From the NCBI GenBank assembly GCA_030433275.1, contig JAUILK010000013.1, positions 1-64,000 on the forward strand: a DNA stretch of 64,000 bases, in the 5' to 3' direction. The notes beneath the pieces are model-generated. The model was not told where the DNA came from, searched no databases, and worked only from the letters and a program-made list of their open reading frames with translations. Of this stretch, positions 44,145-52,791 are shown in pieces. Within the stretch, counting starts at the first letter, position 1; every line of letters starts with the position of its first letter. The translations under genes and the position numbers were made by a program. The DNA is from Gammaproteobacteria bacterium. GTDB taxonomy: Bacteria; Pseudomonadota; Gammaproteobacteria; Nitrococcales; Nitrococcaceae.

Positions 44145-44218
44145 CCTGACGTGTTACATGGCAACCCCCAAAACAATCCACTTTGTATCGAGCGTGTAGC
44201 TAAAAAGCGTAAAAGGTT

Positions 44219-45778
44219 ATGGATCAGATCTTTGCCCAGATAATGGAATACATACGGGCGACTTGGCGCTATCGCTGGTACAGCCTGGTAATTGCGTGGC
44301 TTGTGGCGGTATTCGGGTGGGTCTGGGTTTACGAGTTGCCCGATCAGTATGAAGCCTCGGCGCGCGTTTATGTCGATACCCAGACGTTGCTCGCTCCGCT
44401 GCTCAGTGGGCTTACCGTGCGCCCGCCGGTCGAGCAGCAGTTGAGCATGATGACTCGTACATTGCTTAGTCGGCCGAACTTGGAAGAGGTGGCGCGCCGC
44501 GCCGATCTGGACCTTTCAGCGAAAACGCCGCAGGCACTGGAACGCCTTGTCGACGGCTTGTCTACTGAAATTAAGTTGGCCAGCACCAAGCAGTCCAACC
44601 TATATACCCTTTCCTACCAAAATTCCAAACCGCAGGTTGCCCAAAAGGTTGTCCAAGCCACGTTGAATATGTTTGTGGAGAGCAGTCTCGGGTCGACGCG
44701 CAAAGATCTTAGTGCCTCCCGTCAGTTCATCGACCAGCAGGTCGCAGCCTATCGTCAGAAGATCGATGATATGGAAAACCGAATCGCGCAGTTCAAGCGT
44801 GAGCACGCAGGGATGGTTCCGGGGCAGAATGAGGGTGATTATTACGGCGAACTTCAGCAAGCGCATGGACAGCTCCAGCAGGCTAAACTCGAGCTCGAAG
44901 AGGCCGTGCGTCGCCGCGACAGTTACCAGGCCCGGCTGCAAGGCACGGAACCTGTGCTGCTGGGTACGCCGAGTCCGGATACGGCTCCCATCGACGACGA
45001 TTCGCCGAGCACATTGGATACCCGTATAGCGGCATTGCAGGAAAACCTGGATCAGCTGCGGCTGCGCTACACTGCGCAACACCCTGATGTCATTGCAACC
45101 GAGCGTGTGTTGGCTGAGCTGAAAGCGCAACGCAGGCACCAACAGAGGAAGCGGAGCAAGTCGATTGGCAGCGCGGGCAGCGGTCCCACAGGTAGTGAGA
45201 GCAGTTATCTCCAGCAACTGCAGTTCGCGCTTGCCGAAGCCGAGAGCCAGGTTGCCTCTCTTCAGGCTCGGGTGAATGAATACCAACAGCGCTATGACGC
45301 GCTTAAGTCCGCCGTCGATACCATTCCGGCGGTGCAGGCGCAATACCGAGCGCTGACTCGCGATTATTCAGTCGTTCAAGGGAACTACCAAAAGCTCCTG
45401 CAAAGCCGCGAAAAAGTAGTGCTCTCCGGCAATGTCGAAAGCAAAACCAATACGGTCGATTTTCGCGTGGTAGACCCGCCGCATGTGCCATCGTCTCCCG
45501 CCGGCCCCAACCGGATGCTGTTTTCCTCGGGCGTGTTTTTAGTGGCGATCGGCGCGGGTGTGGGCGTTGCCTTCCTATTCGGACAATTGCGCCCGATGAT
45601 CATGTCGCGGCAGGTGTTGGAACGTATAGCCGATCGGCCGTTCCTCGGTGCGATTTCGTTTAGCGAAACTCCGCAGATGCTGCGCAAGCGCCGAATTGGC
45701 CTTACCGCCTATGCCGTGGCTTCGGCGACGCTGCTAGTTGCATTCGGCTCGTTGACTACGTTTTATCTGATCGGGTGA
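44219..45778 (+). CDS. XrtA-system chain-length determinant (Wzz-like)
   Basis: The 519-residue inner-membrane protein has an N-terminal helix (about 20-38), a Wzz domain (YEASARVYVDTQTLLAPLL), and a long periplasmic coiled-coil region (about 150-380, many Gln/Glu/Leu heptads). A second helix near 430-450 and a third at the very C-terminus (about 490-517) complete it. It matches the TIGR03007 family. It sets EPS chain length together with the tyrosine kinase encoded 21 bp downstream. It lacks its own kinase domain, so it is the separate-partner type. An AAAAGG ribosome site lies just before the ATG. Confidence 0.93.
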   Translation: MDQIFAQIMEYIRATWRYRWYSLVIAWLVAVFGWVWVYELPDQYEASARVYVDTQTLLAPLLSGLTVRPPVEQQLSMMTRTLLSRPNLEEVARRADLDLSAKTPQALERLVDGLSTEIKLASTKQSNLYTLSYQNSKPQVAQKVVQATLNMFVESSLGSTRKDLSASRQFIDQQVAAYRQKIDDMENRIAQFKREHAGMVPGQNEGDYYGELQQAHGQLQQAKLELEEAVRRRDSYQARLQGTEPVLLGTPSPDTAPIDDDSPSTLDTRIAALQENLDQLRLRYTAQHPDVIATERVLAELKAQRRHQQRKRSKSIGSAGSGPTGSESSYLQQLQFALAEAESQVASLQARVNEYQQRYDALKSAVDTIPAVQAQYRALTRDYSVVQGNYQKLLQSREKVVLSGNVESKTNTVDFRVVDPPHVPSSPAGPNRMLFSSGVFLVAIGAGVGVAFLFGQLRPMIMSRQVLERIADRPFLGAISFSETPQMLRKRRIGLTAYAVASATLLVAFGSLTTFYLIG

Positions 45779-45799
45779 GGGATTCCTCAAGAGGGCGTC

Positions 45800-46690
45800 A
45801 TGAACACCATTGAGAAAGCGCTGAAGAAATCCGGGAGCACTCGGCGAGGCGCCCGGGCACAGCTCCCCGAGCACGGCAACGCAGAAGATGAACGGCGCGC
45901 TGGGCCGGCAGCGACGTCGACATTGCCGCCGGATATACCCGAAGGAGCCAAATTTTACGAGCTGAACATCGAGCATATGAAGAGCCATGGCTTGCTTACC
46001 CCCGAGGACAGCCGCAGCAATTTGGCCGAAGAGTTTCGGATGATAAAGCGCCCGATCATCAATAATGCGTTCGGTACCCGGTCGGATTTTGTTCGTTCGG
46101 GCAACCTTGTGATGATCACCAGCGCCTTGCCGCGGGAAGGAAAGAGTTTTTGCACTATTAATCTGGCGCTTAGTATCGCTCATGAGGTGGATCGCACCGT
46201 TTTGTTGGTCGATGCCGATGTCGCGCGCCCCGCCATCCCAAAGTATCTTGGCGTTCAGGCAGAAATCGGTCTGCTCGATGTTCTCGGTGGCAAGGATATC
46301 GACCTCGCTGACGCTATTGTCAGGACCAGTGTCCCGAATTTAAGCATTGTGACGGCCGGCGCCAATCACAGGCACTCCACCGAACTTCTCGCGAGTGAGG
46401 CCATGACCCAGCTCACCGCGGAAATGGCAGAGCGTTATCCGGATCGGATTGTGCTGTTCGACTCGCCGCCATTGTTGGCGACTTCCGAAGCGAGCGTACT
46501 CGCCGCGCATATGGGACAGGTCGTTTTGGTGGTCGAGGCGGAGCGCGTACCCCAGGAGGCGGTGCGTGGTGCGCTCGAGCAGCTCAAGCGCTGTGATGTC
46601 GTCATGACGCTCCTAAACAAGGCGCGCCGTGTACCGGGGATCGATTACGGCTACGGCTACGGCTACGGCTACGGCTACCATAAGAACTGA
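45800..46690 (+). CDS. XrtA-associated tyrosine autokinase (BY-kinase)
   Basis: This 296-residue cytoplasmic kinase has Walker A SALPREGKSF (108-117), Walker A' VLLVDADVARP (134-144) and a Walker B-like IVLFDSPPLL. The N-terminal segment (NLAEEFRMIKRP) mediates ring formation in relatives. The C-terminus is a six-tyrosine cluster alternating with Gly (283-293), the autophosphorylation tail. It matches the TIGR03018 family. Phosphorylation cycling with the Wzz-like partner controls EPS polymerisation. The tail is encoded by near-perfect tandem hexanucleotides. Confidence 0.95.
   Translation: MNTIEKALKKSGSTRRGARAQLPEHGNAEDERRAGPAATSTLPPDIPEGAKFYELNIEHMKSHGLLTPEDSRSNLAEEFRMIKRPIINNAFGTRSDFVRSGNLVMITSALPREGKSFCTINLALSIAHEVDRTVLLVDADVARPAIPKYLGVQAEIGLLDVLGGKDIDLADAIVRTSVPNLSIVTAGANHRHSTELLASEAMTQLTAEMAERYPDRIVLFDSPPLLATSEASVLAAHMGQVVLVVEAERVPQEAVRGALEQLKRCDVVMTLLNKARRVPGIDYGYGYGYGYGYHKN
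46646..46678 (+). repeat. tandem 6-bp repeat encoding the tyrosine tail
   Basis: Five identical copies of TACGGC followed by a final TAC code for six Tyr alternating with Gly at the kinase C-terminus. Because the unit is in frame, replication slippage would change the number of phospho-acceptor tyrosines without a frameshift. Confidence 0.9.
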
Positions 46691-46700
46691 GAATCATTGT

Positions 46701-48308
46701 ATGCCAAGGAGGGATTTTCGGCGCTTCGTAGTTGTTCCGCTAGCAGGCCTGTTTGTTGCTGTGGCAAGTATGTCATGGCCCGTGCGGGCGGCGATGAACT
46801 GGACGGTGACCCCCCGCGCCAGGCTCAGCGAGATTTTTACCGATAATGTCAACCTAAGCCCCGATGATCAGGCAAAGGGCGCCCTGGTGACTCAGTTCAA
46901 TCCTGGGGTGGATATCTCCGGCGAAGGACCGCGGGCGCGCGGGCATCTCTCATACACCTTGAGCGGTGTGCTCGCTTGGCGCCCCTCCGGCGATTCGGGC
47001 ACCGGGGCATCGAACCGTTACCAAGATCGGCTGTTTCACCGGCTCACTGCGGACGGCAACGCAGAGTTGTGGAGGCAGCATTTGTTTGTTGATGCGCGGG
47101 CAATGCGGCGGCAATTCGCCACTAATCTGGCCGGGCCGATTGGCATCGACAACACGGCGGGTTTTAACAATCTCACCGCTGTTACCGCCCTTTCGGTAAG
47201 CCCTTACCTCACGAATCATTTCGGATCCTACGCCGATGCCACCTTGCGTTACAGTCATGATCGCGTTTTCGTCGATGGCGGCAATATAGCCGATAGTCAG
47301 ACCAACGAGTTCAGGATAGATTTGCAAAGCGGTGATGCTTTCGACCCCGTTTTTTGGTCGTTGAATGGCCGTCACACCCAAACGGAGCGTGCTGGTGGGG
47401 CCGGAACCAATACGTCGGCTTTTGGCGGCCCCAACCAGTTTGCGGCTGGTACATTTAATGTGGCTTCCGGAAGCCTCGGCTATCGGCTCACTCGGCACTT
47501 TTCGGTATCCGCGACCGGTGGCTATCAAGGCAATGATTTTCAGTCGTTTCGTAACTCGATTTCCGGTCCCTTTTGGGATGTCGGTTTCGAGTGGGTCCCG
47601 AATCAGCGTACCAGTCTTGCAGCCCGCTATGGCAAACGCTATTTCGGTAAAACGGGCAGTTTGAATTTCCGCTATCGAAGGCGGAAGACATTGTGGCGGG
47701 CAAATTTCGTCCAACGTATTGCCAGTCTAAGAAACACAATTTTGACGGATGCCGGCTCGGTCCCTGTATTTTCCTTGGATTGCCCGCCGTCGGACCCAAG
47801 CTGCCTGCCGATCGGCGACATTCCGGTATTGAGGCCGGAGGCGGTACAGGATTATTACGTGCTCCAGCAGGGGCGTGCTTCCGTGACCTTCACCGGCGCA
47901 AAGCAGTCGGCAACGCTCGCCTATGTGTTTTTACGGCGAACATTCGAGCGTGATAATTCGGAAACCCGCCAGCAGGGGGTGAATTTGACCTGGACTTGGC
48001 GGCTCAAATCCGACATTCGATTAATTTCTTCGGGAGGTTGGAGGCAAGTTCAACCACAGCAAGTGCCATCGTCACAGGCAACAAACAATAAGGGCCATCT
48101 CTGGTTCATACGAACAGGTCTGACTCGCGACCTTGGTCCGTACACAAACGCGAGCCTTAGTTACCGTCATCAAGCCCGAATCGCCAGTAGTGGAACGCTC
48201 ACTGAATACGATGAAAATGCCCTGATAGCAACTATCACCGTACGTTTTTCAAAGGAAAATGCGGCAGGCTCAGCTGGAATTGGACCTTCTGGATACGGGG
48301 CTTATTGA
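46701..48308 (+). CDS. XrtA-system outer-membrane beta-barrel protein
   Basis: The 535-residue protein has a signal peptide (about 1-31, PVRAAMN). A body of alternating hydrophobic strands rich in Tyr, Arg and Asn follows, ending in TITVRFSKENAAG, consistent with an outer-membrane barrel of the TIGR03016 PEP-CTERM-associated family. Family members are assumed to form or assist the EPS outer-membrane exit. Landmarks include RLSEIFTDNVNLSP at the mature N-terminus and FGSYADATLRYSHD. A short Cys pair (CPPSDPSC near 380) may close a surface loop. It lies 10 bp after the kinase. Confidence 0.85.
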   Translation: MPRRDFRRFVVVPLAGLFVAVASMSWPVRAAMNWTVTPRARLSEIFTDNVNLSPDDQAKGALVTQFNPGVDISGEGPRARGHLSYTLSGVLAWRPSGDSGTGASNRYQDRLFHRLTADGNAELWRQHLFVDARAMRRQFATNLAGPIGIDNTAGFNNLTAVTALSVSPYLTNHFGSYADATLRYSHDRVFVDGGNIADSQTNEFRIDLQSGDAFDPVFWSLNGRHTQTERAGGAGTNTSAFGGPNQFAAGTFNVASGSLGYRLTRHFSVSATGGYQGNDFQSFRNSISGPFWDVGFEWVPNQRTSLAARYGKRYFGKTGSLNFRYRRRKTLWRANFVQRIASLRNTILTDAGSVPVFSLDCPPSDPSCLPIGDIPVLRPEAVQDYYVLQQGRASVTFTGAKQSATLAYVFLRRTFERDNSETRQQGVNLTWTWRLKSDIRLISSGGWRQVQPQQVPSSQATNNKGHLWFIRTGLTRDLGPYTNASLSYRHQARIASSGTLTEYDENALIATITVRFSKENAAGSAGIGPSGYGAY

Positions 48309-48331
48309 ACGAGCCAAGATGAAGAGGATCG

Positions 48332-49492
48332 ATGGAGCCACAGGGCATGATGGAATGGATCGGCGGTAGCGGTAGTTTACCGGAGGTGCTCTGCGTTATC
48401 GGTGCCCGGCCGAACTACATGAAAATGGCGCCTTTGCTGGAAGCCTTCGCGCGGAGGCGGCCGTGTGTGCCGACTCGGTTGGTGCATACCGGGCAACATT
48501 ATGATACGGCCATGAGCGATCAGCACTTCCAGGCCCTGGACTTGCCGACCCCGGCGATTGCATTGGGTGTCGGTTCGGGCTCGCACGCCGTGCAGACCGC
48601 TGAAATCATGCGTCGGTTCGAGCCGGTGCTGGATGAGTCCGCGCCGGGTGCCGTCCTGGTCGTCGGGGATGTCAACTCCACCTTGGCGTGTGCCCTAGTG
48701 GCGGTCAAAAAAGGGGTGCCGGTGGTTCATGTCGAAGCCGGTTTGCGCAGTTTCGATCGAACGATGCCCGAGGAGATCAACCGGGTTCTGACCGATCAGC
48801 TCGCCGAGTTGCTATTCACAACGGAGGCGGCCGCCGCCGAGAACCTCGCCGGTGAGGGCATTCCGGCGGAGCGCGTGCGTTTCGCCGGTAATGTCATGAT
48901 CGATTCGGTGCTGCGCCATCTGCCTCGGGCGACCCCGGCAGATCAGACCTTGAATGGCCAGTGTCCGTCGGGTTACGCACTCGTGACGCTGCATCGTCCG
49001 TCCAACGTGGATGATCCGGAGACCTTGTGTCGGTTGCTGCAGACCCTTGTCAAGGTTGCCGAGCGACTACCCGTGGTGTTCCCCGTCCACCCGCGCACGC
49101 GAGCGCGGATCGAGGCAGTCGGTCAGCAAGACTGGTTTGCCCAGCCGAGGATACACGCATTACCACCGCTCGATTACCTGGCCATGCTGGGGTTATTGCG
49201 CGAGGCAACGTGCGTGTTAACCGATTCCGGCGGCCTCCAGGAGGAAACCACCGCCCTCGGTGTCCCCTGTCTGACGCTGCGTGACAATACCGAGCGTCCG
49301 ATTACGGTAGAGCAGGGGACGAATACTGTGGTCGGTACGGATCCACTGCGCATTTTGGCGAATGTAGAGCAAATCATGATCTCCGGCGGTAAGGCGGGAC
49401 GGGTCCCCGAGCGTTGGGACGGTCATGCCGCGGAACGGATTGCCAAAGAAGTGGCGCTTTGGCTCGAGAAGCGACAGCGAAGGACTGCATGA
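48332..49492 (+). CDS. wecB: UDP-N-acetylglucosamine 2-epimerase (non-hydrolysing)
   Basis: The 386-residue enzyme has IGARPNYMKMAPLL, HTGQHYD, HVEAGLRSFDR, EEINRVLTDQLAELLF and LTDSGGLQEE, the standard active-site blocks of the WecB family. It interconverts UDP-GlcNAc and UDP-ManNAc, which suggests that the EPS contains ManNAc or a derivative. No UDP-ManNAc dehydrogenase (wecC) follows, so conversion to ManNAcA is not indicated here. The ATG at 48332 has AGAGG just upstream. The next gene starts 1 bp after its stop. Confidence 0.94.
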   Translation: MEPQGMMEWIGGSGSLPEVLCVIGARPNYMKMAPLLEAFARRRPCVPTRLVHTGQHYDTAMSDQHFQALDLPTPAIALGVGSGSHAVQTAEIMRRFEPVLDESAPGAVLVVGDVNSTLACALVAVKKGVPVVHVEAGLRSFDRTMPEEINRVLTDQLAELLFTTEAAAAENLAGEGIPAERVRFAGNVMIDSVLRHLPRATPADQTLNGQCPSGYALVTLHRPSNVDDPETLCRLLQTLVKVAERLPVVFPVHPRTRARIEAVGQQDWFAQPRIHALPPLDYLAMLGLLREATCVLTDSGGLQEETTALGVPCLTLRDNTERPITVEQGTNTVVGTDPLRILANVEQIMISGGKAGRVPERWDGHAAERIAKEVALWLEKRQRRTA

Positions 49493-49493
49493 T

Positions 49494-50384
49494 ATGGGCA
49501 GCATAATCCGCTCCGAAGCGGGTGGCGCACAGGAGGCGAGGGCTTGCCCTCCGCTGCGTAATGCCTTGAGCGTGGATGTCGAGGACTACTTCCAGGTCTC
49601 GGCATTTGCCGGCGTTGTGCCGCGGACGAACTGGGATGATTGGCCGGGGCGGGTCGAACGCAATATGGATATTCTGCTCGAGCTTTTTGCCGAGCACGGG
49701 GTCCAGGTCACTTTTTTTACGCTGGGCTGGATTGCCGAGCGTTACCCGCAGTTGATTCGGCGCATGGTTGCACAGGGGCACGAGCTGGCCAGCCATGGCT
49801 ACGACCATCAAAGAGTGACCGGGTTCGACGCCGAGTCCTTTCGTAGGGATCTTGTCCGCGCCAAAGGTATTTTGGAGGACTGCGCCGGTGTGCGCGTCAT
49901 CGGCTACCGTGCTCCCAGTTTTTCCATTAACGAGCGCATGCCCTGGGCCATGGATTGCCTGCGCGAGACGGGCCACCGCTACAGTTCCAGCCTCTATCCG
50001 ATCGCGCATGATCACTACGGCTCGCCGCAGGCGCCGCGCTGGCCGTTTAAGCCGCGTTCGGACAGCGAGTTCCTCGAGCTTCCGATGGCCACCTTACGCT
50101 TGGCGGGTCGGAATTGGCCGGCCGCCGGCGGAGGCTATTTCCGCCTGCTGCCGTATGCGCTCAGTCGCTGGTCGCTGCGTTTTATCAACCGTTGCGATCG
50201 GCGGCCGTTCATTTTCTACCTGCATCCCTGGGAGATCGATCCGCAGCAGCCGCGTCCATCGAAGATAAGCGTGAAGACGCGCTTTCGGCATTACGTGAAC
50301 TTGCACCGGATGCAATCCCGTCTGCAGCGTCTGCTGCTGGATTTCCACTGGGACCGAATCGATCGAATCTTTCTAGGGGGGTGA
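49494..50384 (+). CDS. XrtA-system polysaccharide deacetylase (DUF3473)
   Basis: This 296-residue protein has a NodB-type catalytic domain: LSVDVEDYFQV (metal Asp pair), VTFFTLGWIAERYP, ASHGYDHQRV (His ligands) and GYRAPSFSI. A DUF3473 C-terminal part follows (WEIDPQQPR). It matches TIGR03006. It would remove N-acetyl groups from the nascent or exported EPS, consistent with amino sugars supplied by the epimerase upstream. No signal peptide is evident, so action on lipid-linked intermediates in the cytoplasm is possible. Confidence 0.92.
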   Translation: MGSIIRSEAGGAQEARACPPLRNALSVDVEDYFQVSAFAGVVPRTNWDDWPGRVERNMDILLELFAEHGVQVTFFTLGWIAERYPQLIRRMVAQGHELASHGYDHQRVTGFDAESFRRDLVRAKGILEDCAGVRVIGYRAPSFSINERMPWAMDCLRETGHRYSSSLYPIAHDHYGSPQAPRWPFKPRSDSEFLELPMATLRLAGRNWPAAGGGYFRLLPYALSRWSLRFINRCDRRPFIFYLHPWEIDPQQPRPSKISVKTRFRHYVNLHRMQSRLQRLLLDFHWDRIDRIFLGG

Positions 50385-50386
50385 AT

Positions 50387-51448
50387 ATGCCTGCTGTAGC
50401 GGTGGAGCGTACGGAGTCGACCACCGTGCGGATTACGGAGCTGACCGCCTCGGATATCGCTCGTTGGGATGCCTTCGTCGATGGTTGCCCGGAGGCTACC
50501 TTCTTTCACCGGGCGGGATGGAAGGAGGTCATCGAGCGGGCTTTCGGGCACTCGACCTATTTTCTAATGGCTGAAAGCGGTGATGCGATCGAGGGTGTTT
50601 TGCCGCTGGCTCGGCTCCGCAGCCGTCTATTCGGCGATGCGCTCGTTTCATTGCCGTTCGCTGTCTACGGAGGCATAGCCGCGAGTACCGAGCAGGCGGC
50701 AGATGCCTTGGACAAGGCGGCGCAGGTGTTGGCCGAACGGCTTGGGGTCGGGCATTTGGAATATCGGCATCGCAAGCCTACGCACCCGGATTGGCCCAGC
50801 AAAGATCTTTACGTCACTTTTCGTGGCCGGATCGATCCCGATTCGCAGGCGAACATGGCGGCCATCCCTCGCAAACAACGGGCGATGATTCGCAAGGGCA
50901 TACGCGCGGGGTTGCAGGGCCGGTTCGACGACGACAACGACCGGTTTTTCCAAGCCTATTCTTATAGTGTGCACCAACTGGGCACGCCGGTATTTGCCCG
51001 CCGTTATTTCGATTTGCTGCGCGAGGTCTTCGGGTGCAGTTGCGATGTATTGACCGTGAGTCACGGTGAGCGGTTGGTAGCCAGTGTGTTGTCGTTCTAT
51101 TTCCGTGACGAAGTGTTGCCTTTCTATGGTGGGGGTACCGCTTTGGCACGGGAACTCGCCGGCAACGATTTCATGTATTGGCAACTGATGGAAAGCGCCC
51201 GTGAGCGCGGCTACCGATTATTTGATTTTGGTCGCAGCAAACGCGGCGCCGGTTCCTATCATTTCAAGAAGCACTGGGGGTTCGAGCCCCGGCCGTTGCA
51301 TTACGAGTGTCGGCTGATACGCGCTACAGCTTTACCTGACAATAGCCCGATGAACCCGAAATACCGGCTGTTCATAGCTCTTTGGCGACGCTTGCCCCTA
51401 GCTGTCGTGAACGCGCTCGGACCGCACATTGTCCGCAACCTGGGGTAA
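50387..51448 (+). CDS. XrtA-system FemAB/GNAT-like protein
   Basis: The 353-residue protein has a FemAB-like double GNAT fold, with FHRAGWKEVIERAFGHSTYFL in the first half, NMAAIPRKQRAMIRKGIRAG in the middle, and DFMYWQLMESARERGYRLFDFGRSKRG-type motif near 260-290 (the aminoacyl/acyltransferase site). It matches the PEP-CTERM FemAB family (TIGR03019). Relatives add amino acids or acyl groups to cell-wall or polysaccharide precursors, so it may attach an amino acid to the EPS. The ATG at 50387 follows a G-run ribosome site 5 nt upstream. Confidence 0.9.
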   Translation: MPAVAVERTESTTVRITELTASDIARWDAFVDGCPEATFFHRAGWKEVIERAFGHSTYFLMAESGDAIEGVLPLARLRSRLFGDALVSLPFAVYGGIAASTEQAADALDKAAQVLAERLGVGHLEYRHRKPTHPDWPSKDLYVTFRGRIDPDSQANMAAIPRKQRAMIRKGIRAGLQGRFDDDNDRFFQAYSYSVHQLGTPVFARRYFDLLREVFGCSCDVLTVSHGERLVASVLSFYFRDEVLPFYGGGTALARELAGNDFMYWQLMESARERGYRLFDFGRSKRGAGSYHFKKHWGFEPRPLHYECRLIRATALPDNSPMNPKYRLFIALWRRLPLAVVNALGPHIVRNLG

Positions 51449-51453
51449 GGCTC

Positions 51454-52791
51454 ATGAAGGACTTGCTTTTTCTCAGCCACCGCATCCCGTATCCCCCGAA
51501 TAAAGGGGAAAAAATCAGGGCGTATCATTGGTTGCGCACTTTATCGCAGCATTGGCGCATTCATCTGGGTACCTTCTTCGACGATCCGTCCGATCTCGAT
51601 GGTCTCGCCGCCTTGCAGGGTTTATGTGCGGATATAAAACTGGTGCGGCTGCATCCGTATCGCTCCAGGGTGCGTGCCCTGGCCGCGCTGTTGGGCACAG
51701 GCCCTTTGAGTCTTGCCTATTATCACAGCACGGAGTTGCAGCGTTGGGCACAGGCCAAATTCGCCTCCGGCATTCAGTGCATGCTCGTCTACTCTTCGGC
51801 GATGGCGCAATACGTTCCCCGCGATCTGCGGGACGCAGCAACCACGGGGCCGGTATTGCCAAGCTCGGCTCTGGCGGTCGATTCGCCATTAACCCCCCGC
51901 CTCGTTGCACTGGCGGATTATGTCGATGTGGATTCCGAGAAATGGCGCCAATACAGCAAAGCCGGTGGTCCCATGGCTTGGCTCTATCGCTTGGAGGCGC
52001 GTCGCTTGGCACGTTTTGAACGCACAGCGGCCGAGCGTTTCGCTCGGGTGCTGTTCGTATCGAAACCGGAGGCCGAGTGTTTTTTGCGGATAGCGCCCGA
52101 GCAGGTGGAGAAAACGGCTTGGTTGGGCAACGGGGTGGATACCGGCTATTTCGCGCCCGAGGCGGAGTATGCCGACCCTTATCCTGCCGGTGGCCCTGTG
52201 ATGGTGTTTACCGGTGCTATGGATTATCGCCCCAATGTCGATGCCGTTGTTTGGTTCGCGCGCGAGATTTTGCCGCGTGTGCAAGCGGAGGTGAGTGGAG
52301 CGCGTTTCTGTATCGTCGGTGGACGGCCGGCACCCAAGGTTCAAGTGCTCGCACGTCTTCCCGGCGTCACCGTAACCGGACGGGTGGCTGATGTACGGCC
52401 TTACCTCGCCCATGCAACGCTGGCGGTGGCGCCATTGCGAATCGCCCGAGGCGTGCAGAACAAGGTCTTGGAAGCTATGGCAATGCGGCGTCCCGTGGTC
52501 TGTACCAGCGCCGCGCTGGTGGGGCTCGATGCCGCGGTTGGTCACGAGATTGCGGTGGCTGATGGAGAAGCGGATTTTGCCAACCGATTGGTCGAGTTGA
52601 TGACTGCGCCGGTGGCCGCAAAAAAAATGGGTGAAGCGGGACGGGCCCGGATCGAAACAGATTATGCTTGGGAGTCTTCCGGGCTGCGGTTGCTCGAGTT
52701 GTTGCGTTCAGCGGAGCACTCGAGCGCTGCCCATGGTCGTTCTGCAAGGACATCGTGCCCAGCCGTTGTTCGCGGGGAAGTTATTTCATGA
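51454..52791 (+). CDS. XrtA-system GT4 glycosyltransferase (TIGR03087 family)
   Basis: The 445-residue enzyme begins KDLLFLSHRIPYPPNKGEKI, typical of this family. It has VDVDSEKWRQYS mid-protein and a GT-B C-terminal half (VMVFTGAMDYRPNVDAV, then VQNKVLEAMAMRRPVV with the nucleotide-sugar Glu). It adds one sugar of the EPS repeat from an activated donor at the inner membrane. Its stop codon overlaps the exosortase start through an ATGA junction, indicating tight translational coupling. Confidence 0.93.
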   Translation: MKDLLFLSHRIPYPPNKGEKIRAYHWLRTLSQHWRIHLGTFFDDPSDLDGLAALQGLCADIKLVRLHPYRSRVRALAALLGTGPLSLAYYHSTELQRWAQAKFASGIQCMLVYSSAMAQYVPRDLRDAATTGPVLPSSALAVDSPLTPRLVALADYVDVDSEKWRQYSKAGGPMAWLYRLEARRLARFERTAAERFARVLFVSKPEAECFLRIAPEQVEKTAWLGNGVDTGYFAPEAEYADPYPAGGPVMVFTGAMDYRPNVDAVVWFAREILPRVQAEVSGARFCIVGGRPAPKVQVLARLPGVTVTGRVADVRPYLAHATLAVAPLRIARGVQNKVLEAMAMRRPVVCTSAALVGLDAAVGHEIAVADGEADFANRLVELMTAPVAAKKMGEAGRARIETDYAWESSGLRLLELLRSAEHSSAAHGRSARTSCPAVVRGEVIS

